NCBI GenBank assembly: GCA_964006375.1 | Contig: OZ023266.1 | Coordinates: 159,467,292 to 159,531,291 of the forward strand | Reading direction: 5' to 3' | From: Tillus elongatus | Taxonomy: Eukaryota; Arthropoda; Insecta; Coleoptera; Cleridae | DNA length: 64,000 nucleotides | Shown here: positions 28,176-38,319 of the stretch, in pieces | Position numbering within the stretch: position 1 is the stretch's first letter | Layout of the letters: every line of letters starts with the position of its first letter | Notes under the pieces: model-generated | What the model saw: the letters and a program-made list of their open reading frames with translations, nothing else | The model's database searches: none | What the model was told of the DNA's origin: nothing | Position numbers and translations under genes: made by a program

Positions 28176-28500
28176 GACGGGACACATGGCCATCAAGAAA
28201 CACCTGCATAAAATGGGGCGGTTCAAGGGGGACCTGGCATGCAGACTCTGCGGCGAGTGGGAGGAATCAGCCCAGTACATCTTCTGCGGGTGCAAAGCTC
28301 TGGAACGCAAAATACAACTGATCTACAGTCAGTCTAGACCGGAGACAGAGCAATATAAAATTTCACCCTACCAATCGCTGTGCAGCCTAGTTCAAGACAC
28401 AGTGATTTTGGAATGGGTGGAGTAGAAAAGACAAAGGGCATGCACAATAAGCAAAAGGCTGCGGTGCTATCGGGGCGGCAAAGACGCGGACGAGCCCTGG
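28176..28500 (+). pseudogene. Zinc-knuckle-like C-terminus of LINE R2
   Basis: Continues R2 after the insert: TGHMAIKKHLHKMGRFKGDL, then ACRLCGEWEESAQYIFCGCK, a Cys-x2-Cys ... Cys-x-Cys pattern typical of the tail of RNase H LINEs. It ends with EWVE-stop at 28423-28425. Equivalent to 16915-17180 in copy R1. Confidence 0.7.
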
Positions 28501-28516
28501 GGACAAAAAAAAGTAT

Positions 28517-28735
28517 GAATAATATTCTTAAATTATTGTTGGTTGTTCTGCAGCACCACAATACTTGTGGACAAGCTGCCCCTGAACACCGATGTCATTT
28601 TCATTCACCAGACGTGACAAGATGAGAAACTCCATGATTCATTATATCCTGACAGCAGATTCAGGTTTCTATCGTTCTGACTTCTGATTATCGTCCTGTA
28701 GATAAGACGGAAAAAATACCAACTTACACGTGTTA
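28517..28735 (+). repeat. Repeat X copy 1, segment b
   Basis: Matches 30805-31010 closely (TTGGTTGTTCTGCAGCACCA; GATTCATTATATCCTGACAG; GATTATCGTCCTGTA). It lies between LINE R2 and LINE L2. Confidence 0.85.
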
Positions 28736-28772
28736 TTTCAACAACACCCCACGAGGGCTTACAGCCTAAATA

Positions 28773-29015
28773 CTATCGTACCGTGGGTGTCGACAAGGAG
28801 GAAAGAGCCAACTTGTAAATTCTGGCCTTGAAGGTTTGGAGGTTCGGGGGAGAAGGAAAAACATGTGCCGGCAAGGAATTCCACAACTTGGAAGTCATCG
28901 GGACAAAAGAGCGGGCATAACAAGATGTTCTATGTCTGGTGACCTGGACAGTAAAAGGGTGCATTCGCTCTGTTCCCCTGGTAGATCTGTTGGGGGCAGC
29001 AGGTGGAGGAACCAT
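28773..29015 (-). pseudogene. C-terminal region of the LINE L2 ORF
   Basis: 80 codons containing PPPAAPNRSTRGTERMHPFT and SKLWNSLPAHVFPSPPNLQT, the C-terminal extension that follows RT in this LINE and is seen again in copies L1, L3 and L5. It is separated from the RT frame by the (GA)n tract. Confidence 0.8.
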
Positions 29016-29055
29016 GGAAGAAAGCTCCCCTGAGCAGTGCCCGTGCAGATATCTA

Positions 29056-29083
29056 TAAAAGAGAGAGAGAGAGAGAGAGAGAG
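29056..29083. repeat. (GA)n tract inside LINE coding sequence
   Basis: About 14 GA units. In copy L3 the complementary (CT)n lies at the same coding position (35386-35405); in L5 only a short CTCTCTC remains (55430-55437). Confidence 0.9.
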
Positions 29084-29203
29084 GTCACCAACGGCACGTC
29101 GGTGGGCAAGGGATGGCAGGGTGAGGGTAGGGTCACCGATGAGACGTATAGCTCTCTTCTGAATGGAGTCCAGGATAGCGAGTGTAGAAGCGGCAGCAGC
29201 ACC

Positions 29204-30136
29204 CTAGATGTGGGAGCAGTATTCAAAGTTTGATCTTATTTGTGAAGTATATAAAGTATAGAGATTAGCTGGTGAAAAGTATTTGCGAGCCCGGAAGAGG
29301 AAACCTAATTTCTTAGCAGCCGCTTCTGCAATTGATGTGACATGCTGGTGCCAATTGAGATTTCGATCCACAGAGATGCCAACAAGTGAAAGAGACTCAT
29401 TACTTTGAATAACTTGGTTGTTTATTGTGATGGGTCTAGGGCTGGTGTATCTCTTATGAGAAAGAAAGCAAGACTGTGATTTGGTGGGGTTGAATTGTAC
29501 AAGATTTCTACTTTCCCAGTCTAATATTTTTTGGAGATCCACGGAGATAGAACCCTCCATGAGTCTGCGATCCTCATCTAATTGGGCTAAAGAGACAGGC
29601 TTAGAATATTGTATATTTGAGTGGAGGGTGCTGTCGTCCGCGTAACTGTAAACTGGGTTGGATGTGCTAGAGAGGAGGTCATTGATGTGGAGAAGAAACA
29701 AAATAGGGGCTAAAGCTGAACCTTGAGGAACTCCTGCATTAATTGGATACAGTTTAGAGGAATGACCATCCACGACAACATAAATGCTCCGGTTGGAGAG
29801 GAAATTTGCTGTCCACGTACAGAGTTTTGGTGGTAGGCCATAGGCCGGTAGTTTATTAAGCAGCCCTGCGTGCCAGACCTGGTCGAATGCTTTGGATATG
29901 TCTAGAGCGACAATCTGGGATTCGCCGTGTAGCTCCATAGACTTGTTCCAAGAATGGGTGACAAAGTAAAGGAGGTCGGCAGTTGATCTACGCTGACGGA
30001 ATCCATACTGCCTGTCGTGGATTAGACTGCGTTTTTCAAGAAATTTTAGTAATTCGGTGTTTGTATACTTTTTCATCACTTTAGGGATGACTGAAAGGAG
30101 ACAAATAGGTCTGTAGTTGCTAGGAAGCGCTTTCAT
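29204..30136 (-). pseudogene. Reverse transcriptase of LINE L2
   Basis: 310 codons on the minus strand. RT copies the element's RNA into DNA at the target site. Motifs in order: NYRPICLLSVIPKVMKKY (RT motif 2 region), VALDISKAFDQVWH (motif A Asp pair), AGVPQGSALAPILFLLHIND (motif B), SYADDSTLHSN (motif C; the YADD codons are at 29633-29644) and FNPTKSQSCFLS (motif D/E region), ending in the thumb at EYCSHI. All catalytic Asp residues are intact. The frame ends early because the thumb and C-terminus lie in other frames (28773-29015). The N-terminal RT portion is on 30133-30432, overlapping by four bases, so one frameshift separates them. Confidence 0.9.
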
Positions 30137-30432
30137 CCTTTCTTGGGGACGGGTTCTACTCGAGCAGTTTTCCAGTTACTAGGGAATATGCCTCTATTGT
30201 AAGATGTCTGAAACAGACGAGTCAGGACAGAAGCAAGTTCTGGTGTGCATTTTTTGAGAACAATTGCTGCGATCTCGTCAAGGCAAGAGGCTTTTCTGGT
30301 ATTAAGAGAAGAGAACATCTTTCGTACCTTTTTAGTTTTGAAAATGATATCCGTCATTTTATGCGCGACATTGGGGACTGTTGGTGGTTGAACCTTTGTA
30401 GGTAGGTTGAGAGTAGAATTGCCGGCGAACAA
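30133..30432 (-). pseudogene. RT N-terminal region of LINE L2
   Basis: The frame contains MTDIIFKTKKVRKMFSSLNT, KASCLDEIAAIVLKKCTPEL and NWKTARVEPVPKKG. It is the LINE RT region immediately before motif 2; the equivalent in copy L5 is continuous with its RT frame. It is displaced from the main frame by a frameshift at 30133-30136. Confidence 0.8.
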
Positions 30433-30699
30433 TGAGGCAAACAGTTCAGGCTTGCCCAGGGCGGTAGAAACAATTTCATCCCCTGAGACAAGAGGTGGGA
30501 ACGTGCTCTTGCAAAAATTATTCCCAATAGATTTAGCAAGAGTCCAGAAGGGTTTGCTGCCGCTGGAGCTTAAAAGGACTTTGTTTTTGATGTGGTTATT
30601 AAACGAGTTTTTTGCATCAGAAACAATGCGGACATAACGGTTTCTTGCGTCGTTAAATGCTTGACGGTTTTCTTAACTGGAATTGTGTAGAAGCTTTTT

Positions 30700-30760
30700 G
30701 TGTTGATATAGAATAACTGCTGTATTTTTATATTCCCGAAATCATAAGACAACGTATCTA
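30700..30760 (+). repeat. Repeat X copy 1, segment c
   Basis: GTGTTGATATAGAATAACTG and TATTCCCGAAATCATAA match 31023-31080 of the unoccupied copy. Confidence 0.8.
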
Positions 30761-30777
30761 TTTCCTAACAATAAGTT

Positions 30778-31085
30778 CGGATTTTAATGGTTTCATCCAA
30801 TTAAGAATAATATTGCCAATTATTTTTGGTTGTTCTGCAGCACCACCTGTGGACAAGCCGCCCCTGAACACTAATGTCATTTTTGTTCTCCAGATGTGAC
30901 AAGATGAGAGGCTCCATGATTCATTATATCCTGACAGCAGATTCAGGATTTTATCGTTCTGATTTCTGATTATCGTCCTGTAAATAACACGGAAAAGATA
31001 TTAATCTTAATAACAACCTATCCGTGTTGATACAGAATAGCTGCTGGGTTGGTTTTTATATTCCCGAAATCATAAAACGTTACGC
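30778..31085 (+). repeat. Repeat X copy 2, unoccupied
   Basis: A continuous copy of the repeat that is split by LINE R2 and LINE L2 at 26.3-30.76 kb. It shows both pre-insertion sites. About 300 bp; non-coding; family unknown. Confidence 0.8.
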
Positions 31086-31451
31086 TGCTTGGCTTTGATA
31101 AAACGTAACATTACGGCTGTAATCAGAAAAATTACTTAAGATAGGAATGATAAATGACGTACTTGCCCTTCCAGGTCTCGACGTTTTGCTTTGTCATTTT
31201 GATTTAGATTAATCAGTTACGAGGCCATTACGATAATTTTAAAATCTTGACGGTTGTAATAACGATCAATAATTTTATTAAACTTGACACAGTTAGCTGA
31301 CTAAGAAAGCCACCTTAATTTTTAAGAGAATGCGTTTCATTTTAGTGAATTTTCTTAAAAAAATTCACTAATGAGGATATCTTGATTGGAAAAAATTTCT
31401 ACAAATGAGCGCGTACTAGGCCCCCTAGAACACATATCCGTGGTCAGTTTC

Positions 31452-31557
<106 letters not shown>

Positions 31558-32227
31558 GTATGTGTGTGTGTGTATCACACCGATAACTCACCGATTTTGA
31601 TTTAATTTGGTGAGTAAATTTTTTTTACAAGTGGCTTGGATAAGTTCGTTAGCCGGGAAAATCGGACCAGTTTTTCCGGGAAATTTGTATGTTTTCTGCT
31701 GGTAAAAATTCATATCTCCGGAATTAACACAACTATGGCAACCACATTTGACAAGCTGGTTTATGTTATAAATACCAAACTCTACCAAAACTTAGGTCTC
31801 TATGTTGAAAAGGAAAAAATTTATATTCACTTATTGAAACAAAATTTTAGTGCCACCAAAAGTCAGAGCAGACGCAATACCAAAATATTGTATCTCTTAA
31901 ACGAAAGCTATTAAATATTACAGACAACCTTTAGCTTTTCATGGCGCAAAAAGTTTAAGAAATACCAGAAAAATTACTTTGAGAATTTCATAATTTTCTG
32001 CTGTAAATGTCAAACTGGAGATTTGAAACTTGAAAATTAGTATAACTATTGCGGTTTATAAATGGAGAATATTGCATAAAATATGTATTAGAACGTTCTA
32101 GATTTATGCTACTCTTCCCATGTGTTAAAATAACTGCAAAGTCTGCCTCTAAAAACCTTACATATTACAAATAAATAACTTAAGACCATTATCGATTATG
32201 TACCTTTCTTCATTGCAGTTTGCCAAA

Positions 32228-32470
32228 AACCTTACGTGGTGTACCGGTTGGGATGTCTGTCTGATGAGGGAAGGGACTCGGGTTCAAATCTCACCGTTGA
32301 CTAAATTTCTCTTTTAACTTTTTTTTAACTTTTTCTTGTCTTTGATTCCATTGTAACGTTATCTGAGCAGATTGTGTGATTAAAATATATTTTTTATCGA
32401 CTTTTTGTTGAATAGGAAAGATAAGCACATTCAAGACTTTTAATTCAAGTTTAATACTAGTTGTTGTTGG
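32228..32470 (+). mobile_element. tRNA-derived SINE-like element C, copy 1
   Basis: The head has a possible A box (GTGGTGTACCGGTTGGGATG) and a B box (GGGTTCAAATCTC, 32281-32293). Its body is shared with 63118-63360: TCTTTGATTCCATT, AACGTTATCTGAGCAGATT and a ...CAAGACTTTTAATTCAAGTT end. This shared head and body across two loci supports a real family. Confidence 0.6.
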
Positions 32471-33745
32471 CCTTGGTTGGTAAAACCGTGCCACAGTTAA
32501 CATAGACGTAGAGATTTGTGACATGAGAAGAGGTTGTTTTCTTCTCTACAGCCGGATCCAATTTTTGCAGCATCCACAGGCAAAAGAATTTTCTCTGTGA
32601 AGCCACAGAAAAAGTATCTAGTTCTGTATTTAGATCAGACTTTAAATATGTTTAAATTTATTTAATTTCTTTCCATTTATATGAGCTAATTTTCATGTAC
32701 AAAATGTTCTTTTAATAGCGAATTTTCTTATAAATGAATTTAATAATTTTTTTTTTTGGAAACGCTTGTTGCGAATTTTTGTATGAAAATTTATTCAATT
32801 GATGGAACATTTTTAAACGAAATTGATCAAACATAAGATTTTAATGGATTTTCGTGCAAACAAATTATTTTATTTTCAATTTTAATAACAGATTAGGTAT
32901 TTAATTTGAATTTTATGTATTCTTTTAGCAGAATTTTGTGTAAAAACTATTTAGCTAAATTTGATGCCTGCTTTCATTAAAAAAGACATATGTGCCATTA
33001 AAAATATTTTTATGAAAATCCACTACCATAACGCACCTACTGCGTCCAGACTTTTTATATGATAGAGCACTACTTAAGTATAGAATAAATTAGGTGAAAA
33101 ATTTAATTTTTTTCTTTATGTAAGAGATATTTTTATGGTGCAACCAGCAGTAAAAAACTGTTGCCAGCTCATATAACATTTTTTTTGAGTAAATGATAAT
33201 TGAATGTGATAAATCGTAACTCAATTAAAATAAAGCAAACATTTGAGATGAGATTTTAAGTCTCAGAGATCCACCCTTCTATTTAAATTTTGCCGCATAC
33301 CTTTTTTGTCGACAAGAGACCATTATTTAAAAAAAAATACACAGCGATTCAAAACGCCTATTTGTTTTTTTTTTTAATAAAAATAGTACGTCTACGGCCC
33401 TGGTTAGTTTATCTTCTCAACAATGCTCAGTTGTATTGTTGAGAAGATAAACCAACCAGTGGCGTAGACGTACTATTTTTATTAAAAAAAACAAATCGGC
33501 GTTTTGTGAATCGCCCTGTATTATTATTTTTAAATAATGCTCTTTTGTCGACAAAAAAAGGTATGCAACAAAATTCCAATAGGCGGGTGGGTCTATGAGA
33601 ATTAAAATCTCATCTCAAATTTTTCTTTATTTTAATTAAGTTACGATTTATCACATTCAATTGTCATTTACTCAAAAAATTTGTTATGTGAGCTGGCAAC
33701 AGTTTTTTACTGCCGTTTGCACAATGAAAATGTCTCTTATATAAA

Positions 33746-35740
33746 TCATTTAATCTGTTGCATTTACCGGTCACCTTCTGACAACAACTTTGTCCAGCTC
33801 TTCGATTACCTTTCTCAAAAAAACCGACCATTTGATTTTCAAATATCCTTCCTCCGAGGTCACTAGTCTTGGTGATTTCAATGTTCATAATAAGGAATGG
33901 CTAGGATCTTCAAAAACCGATCCACAAGAGAAAGCAGCGGAGGCCTTTGCAGTCAGCAATTCTTCAGCTAATATGGTTCAGCAACCTACTTACTTTCCTC
34001 GCATCCCAACACATAGCTCAAATCCCTTGGATCTCCTTCTTACTACAAAACCCGAATGCTATAAGACATCAGTCACCGCCCCCCTTAGTCGCTCAGACCA
34101 CGGCATTGTCACTGCTTCCTGAGGTCACACAGTCATCACACCCACGTATTGTTTGGCACTACCAGTCTGAGAACTGGGACGAAATGCGGGATTACTTTTC
34201 CTCATTTCCATGGGCGTCTGTCTGCTTCTCTCATACTGACCCCTCTGATATCTCACAAAAGTCACCGAAATTCACCAAGCTGGCATGATATCATTCATTC
34301 CACGTACACAGAAAACCTCTTCAGCCACTCAAAAGCCCCGGTTCTCTAAATCCTGTGACAAGGCCAGACTTGAAAAGGTCAAAGCTCACAAAACGCTTCT
34401 ACACAATCCCAGTCGAGAAAACCGTGAAGCATTTAGCGACGCAAGAAACCGCTATGTCTGCATTCTTTCTGAGGAAAAAACTCGTTTAATAACCACATCA
34501 AAAATAAAGTCTTCTCAAGCTCCAACGGCAGCAAACCCTTGTGGACTTTTGCTAAATCTATTGGGAATAATTTCTGCAAGAGCACGTTCCCACCTCTTGT
34601 TTCAGGAGATGAGATTGTTGTTAGCCTCCACCTCCAAATGTTCAACCACCAACAGTCTACCGAAGCATTTCTATTGTCGTGGATGGCCATTCCTCTAAAC
34701 TGTATCCAATTAATGCAGGAGTTCCTCAAGGTTCAGCATTAGCCCCTACTTTGTTTCTTCTCCACATCAATGCCCTCCTCTCTAGCACATCCAACCGAGT
34801 TCACAGTTACGTGGACGACAGCACCCTCCACTAAAAATATACAATATTCTAAGCCTTGGTTTCATTAGCCCAATTAGATGAGGATCGCAGACTCATGGAA
34901 GATTCTGTCTCTGTGGATCTACAAAAAATATTAGACTGGGGAAGTAGAAATCTTGTACAATTCAACTCCACAAAATCTCAGTCTTGCTATCTATCTCATA
35001 AGAGATACACCAGCCCTAGACCCATCACAACGAACAACCAAGTTATTCAAAGTAATGAGTCCTTTCTACTTGTTGGCATTTTTGTGGAACGAAATGTCAA
35101 TTGGCACCAACATGTCACATCAATTGCAGAAGCGGTTGCTAAGTAATTAGGTTTCCTCTTCCGCGCTCGCAAATACTTTTCACCAGCTCTCTATACCTTA
35201 TATCCTTCACAAATAAAGCCAAACCTTTTGGGAGCAGTATTTGACTGCTCCCACATCTGGGACGCCGCTGCCCCTTGTACACCCGCTATCCATGACTCCA
35301 TTCAGAAGAAAGCTATACGTCTCATCGGTGACCCTACCCTCTCCCCAAAGGCTTCTATTTCTTGCCCACCGACGTGCCCTTGGTGACCTCTCTCTCTCTC
35401 TCTCTTTTATAGATATCTGCACGGGCATTGCTCATAGGGGCTTTTTTCCATACCTGCTGCCCCCAACAGATCTACCAGGGGAACAGAGCGAATTCACCCT
35501 TTCACTTTCGAGATCGACAGATATAGAACATCTTGTTGTGCCCGTTTTTTGTCCTGAGGACTTCCAAGTTATGGAATTACTTGCCGGCACATGTTTTTCC
35601 TGCTTCTCCGAACCTCCAAACCCCCAAACCTTCAAGTCCCGAATTAACAAGTTGCCTCTTTCCTCCTTGTCGACACGATAGTATTTAGGCTGTTAGGCTG
35701 TAAGCCCTTGAGATGTGTTGTTGAAATATATGTTAAAAAA
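33746..35740 (+). mobile_element. APE-type LINE, copy L3, internally deleted
   Basis: Inserted in the palindrome's right arm. Plus-strand frames contain SLGDFNVHNKEWLGSSKT (endonuclease Asp-Asn motif), PLDLLLTT and SRSDHG (endonuclease Ser-Asp-His), then the linker. It jumps near 34660 from CAACCACCAACAGT directly to sequence before RT motif B (NAGVPQGSALAP-equivalent near 34715). Compared with L5, about 590 bp including motif A is missing. The Y-A-D-D equivalent near 34808 reads Y-V-D-D. Later frames give SVDLQKILDWGSRNLVQFNS. Tail: TGTTGTTGAAATATATG plus an A run. Confidence 0.85.
33853..34122 (+). pseudogene. APE-like endonuclease fragment of LINE L3
   Basis: The endonuclease nicks target DNA to prime reverse transcription. 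Seen here are GDFNVHNKEW, then a helix region (AAEAFAVSNSSANMVQQPTY), FPRIPTHSSNPLDLLLTT and SRSDHGIVT. These are the last three conserved blocks of an APE-type LINE endonuclease; the N-terminal blocks (Asn and Glu) are absent because of 5' truncation. The frame stops at TGA just after the SDH block. Confidence 0.8.
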
Positions 35741-35775
35741 AGAAACAAATTAAATCTTTCACCTAATTTATTCCA

Positions 35776-36610
35776 TACCATTCAAAAAACCTTTCGGTGT
35801 CCAATTTTTTTAAACCCGTTTCGCAGTGACTAAAAAAGATCGAAATTTTTTAGACCTTTGCAGGGCTGTAGGCCCCTAAATAAACCCCACCGACCAAAGG
35901 TTTATTAAAAAAAAGGTTCACCGTTTACTATGGCTATTACCATAGTAATGATTACGTTAAAAAATTACGGACCAGCCTGTATATGAACACATAAAAATTG
36001 AAACTGACCGAGCATATGGGGTGTAGGGATTTTAAAACACATTGACTTAGCATAGATTCTATAAAAGTATCTTACTTTTCATTTACACAAAACGAATTTG
36101 TGTTAGAATTTTGGCTGAAAGCGTTTAAATAAAAACTTTACAAATCAAGAATTCACGTGCCAAATATACTGTCTAATGTCGATGAAAAAAATCAGCGCGG
36201 TACGGTAATCTGTGACAAGCCAGTGAACGGTTTCAATGAAACAAGATTCTCAGACAATTTCACAAATCTTGTTTATCGCGTTAGCCTTCGGCGATAGCTT
36301 TCAAATAACCCGTCCTCTTGTACCCCAGCAGCTGCATCCCTTCTTAGACGGGTCTAGTACAGGAGAATGTGGGAATCTGTGCGACGATAATTGAATTTAT
36401 TTATCCGGGGACCAGGAATTCGCACGTACTTAATACAAATGAGACTGGTCTTGTTTGCCTCATACCTCAAAGCGACATTGTTAAACATTACGCGCAAACA
36501 AAAGACAAACTGTTTTTTAATTTTGCAAACGTAAGTCAGCATAAATTTTTTTGGAAAGATTACTGTGCTACCGTGACAAAATGTCATAGGTAAAAAAAAA
36601 AATTCGCGTT
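35776..36610. other. No gene recognised
   Basis: AT-rich; GACCAGCCTGTATATGAAC near 35970 resembles a transposon terminus. Overlapping frames on both strands at 36354-36593 have no recognisable motif. Confidence 0.5.
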
Positions 36611-36643
36611 TTTAGTGAATTTTCTTAAAAAATTCACTAATGA

Positions 36644-36721
<78 letters not shown>
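36611..36721 (+). mobile_element. Family H left end with (TA)n
   Basis: TTTTAGTGAATTTTCTTAAA with its complement forms the family hairpin (36611-36642), followed almost immediately by the (TA)n core (36647-36721). Everything right of the core is replaced by the inverted-repeat element at 36720. Confidence 0.7.
36647..36721. repeat. (TA)n microsatellite
   Basis: About 37 TA units. Confidence 0.95.
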
Positions 36722-36729
<8 letters not shown>

Positions 36730-36945
36730 GGTTTAGGTTCGTGGAAATTTCTTCATTTTTGGACAAAAATTAAAACAACATTTTATATTAAAAAGATTAA
36801 TATAAAATAAAATAAGGAATTAAAAAAACCTGAAGACGCCGCGCATGAGGCGGTGAAACATCGTTAAATCAAAAACAATAACGTTGTTTTAATTTTTGTC
36901 CAAAAATGAAGAAGTTTCCACGAACATAAACCCAATAAATTATAA
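36720..36945. repeat. Inverted repeat element between two (TA)n arrays
   Basis: Arms of about 60 bp (36720-36780 and 36886-36945; GTTCGTGGAAATTTCTTCAT on one side, its complement on the other) enclose about 105 bp. The centre holds CCTGAAGACGCCGC, ATGAGGCGGTGAAACATCG (36830-36862), which resembles a decayed hammerhead core: CTGAAGA, then a CGCC/GGCG stem, then GAAAC with two extra bases. Element family unknown. Confidence 0.7.
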
Positions 36946-36978
36946 CATAACTCTTCACGAAAAAAACGAACCACCTGT

Positions 36979-36986
<8 letters not shown>

Positions 36987-37071
<85 letters not shown>
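36987..37071. repeat. (TA)n microsatellite
   Basis: About 42 TA units, flanked on the right by ACACACGATGTCCCAAAAGT. Confidence 0.95.
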
Positions 37072-37076
<5 letters not shown>

Positions 37077-37093
37077 GATGTCCCAAAAGTCGT

Positions 37094-37392
37094 GTGTGTG
37101 TTTTGTTTCTTTAACGTCGGCCTATTTCCGCGACAATGGCCAATCACCGACGCCAGGGAGCAGTTTCACCTCACTATCCTAGCAATTTCGAGACGGGACC
37201 GACGGCTTTACGCCCCCTCCGAGGAGCGAAACGTACAGACATTCAACTTGCTCAAATACAAAGCCAGAACCTCGGTTGATGTTAATGTTACAGTTTGTAC
37301 TGAAAAAGTAAAAGGAGAACTCTGGGAACGAACCCAGTACCCTTCGGTTCAGAGGTACACGTTCTTACCTCTGAACCACCGAGGCTCTCCCG
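37094..37392 (-). mobile_element. tRNA-derived SINE A, copy 1
   Basis: Flanked by an 8-bp TSD (AAAGTCGT at 37086-37093 and 37393-37400). On the minus strand the head starts at 37392 with an A box (TGGTTCAGAGG) and a B-box-like GGGTTCGTTCC, then a body of about 230 bp, ending in an AAACAAAACACACAC tail. Polymerase III would transcribe it; mobilisation needs a LINE partner. Confidence 0.85.
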
Positions 37393-37780
37393 AAAGTCGT
37401 AAATAAAACGTCACATAAAGATAGGCTAGCTTAAGCCTTTTCAGAAAAACCCTATATGATCTTATCAAAAGGTTTACGGTTTTCAAGGTATTGACAATTT
37501 TATGAAGAAAAATAAAAATTGTTAAATTTTGAGGTAATTTGCCCACCACATGCAAAAAAAAAACACTTCCAGAATGTGATTTTTGTGCCTGTCAATCCTC
37601 AATAATAGCGTTATCGAACCAATCAGAAATATTTTGTATTATTATTCAGAAAATCTGAAGAAAAAAAAAAATAAAAATCGGACTTTTCTTCTCCAACTTT
37701 TTTAAAATTTGTGATAAAGCTCCATACTGAAAAAAAAAATGTTATAAAAATTTACTGGCTCATAATTTCAAAAACTTCCC

Positions 37781-38137
37781 TGTGTGTGTGTGTGTGTTTT
37801 GTTTTTTTAACGTCGGCCTATCGACTATGGCCAATCACCGACGCCAGGGAGCAGTTTCACCTCGCCATCCTGGAAATTTTGCCGAACTCCTGTCTTTCTG
37901 TAAGGAGGGTGAGGATCTTTGACGTGCCCAACATTACATGGACACGGGACCGACGGATTTACGCCCCCTCCGAAGGGCGGAACGTGCAGACATTCAACTT
38001 GCTCAAATACAATGCCAGAACCTTGGTTGATGTTAATTACAGTTTGTACTGAAAAAGTGAAAGGAGTACCCTGGGATCGAACCCGGTACCCTTCGGTTCA
38101 GAGGCACACGTTCTTACCTCTGAACCACCGAGGCCCT
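37781..38137 (-). mobile_element. tRNA-derived SINE A, copy 2
   Basis: Best copy. An 11-bp TSD (AAAAACTTCCC at 37770-37780 and 38138-38148) frames it. On the minus strand the A box TGGTTCAGAGG is at 38127-38117 and B box GGTTCGATCC at 38083-38074, both matching the polymerase III consensus, followed by a body with no homology outside the family and a (CA)n tail. Confidence 0.9.
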
Positions 38138-38319
38138 AAAAACTTCCCTTTTTTATGTAGGTTCTAAAACGGTATAAAAAATATCAACATCTCTTAAAAT
38201 TTATCTCTTAAAAATTCTCTTAAAAATTCACTGTTGGCGATTGAACGTATTTTTGGAAGTAAAATCAGGTGGCTAATAAATAAAAATAAACAGACTGACA
38301 TTTACAAAAATTATTCTAT

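Larger units (their letters stand above)
26340..28516 (+). mobile_element. RNase H-bearing LINE, copy R2
   Basis: Bounded by GAATAA at 26334-26339 and 28517-28522, a 6-bp TSD in repeat X. The low-coordinate end is truncated inside RT: the GAVSPALLSPLLWCLVVDGLL-like motif B survives in fragments near 26430-26520, but the catalytic Y-A-D-D region near 26550 is destroyed. After it come the thumb (YLEVVLDSKLTWNGHVEKML read across a stop; SLTYPALVWWPKVTQSSAK), RNase H and a zinc-knuckle-like tail, ending in an A-rich run. A foreign 269-bp insert lies at 27901-28169. Most like I/R1/LOA-type LINEs. Confidence 0.8.
28736..30700 (-). mobile_element. APE-type LINE, copy L2 (RT region to 3' end)
   Basis: Inserted in repeat X, with a possible short TSD (GTGTT near 28730 and 30701). 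The 3' end on the minus strand is the family's TGTTGTTGAAATA tail. The 5' end is truncated in the endonuclease-RT linker. It carries a nearly open RT frame (next two entries). A (GA)n stretch at 29056-29083 interrupts the coding sequence; copy L3 shows the same stretch but L5 only a short version. Confidence 0.85.
33077..35775. repeat. Long palindrome (foldback) split by LINE L3
   Basis: The left arm 33077-33424 and right arm 33435-33745 are reverse complements around a 10-bp loop (33425-33434). The left arm's outer 40 bp (AATAAATTAGGTGAAAAATT) finds its partner only at about 35740-35775, beyond the LINE. The original palindrome thus had two arms of about 348 bp and was later split by LINE L3. 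Landmarks are TAGTACGTCTACG, GTCGACA and GAGATGAGATTTTAA. Long-TIR foldback or MITE-type element; family unknown. Confidence 0.85.

Noticed and set aside
29204..30136. A host telomerase or group II intron RT
   Set aside because: The A, B, C and thumb motifs and the neighbouring APE endonuclease in sister copies place it in a LINE.
38065..38137. A minus-strand tRNA gene
   Set aside because: The same sequence recurs three times with a shared 280-bp body, TSDs and CA-rich tail, so it is a SINE head.
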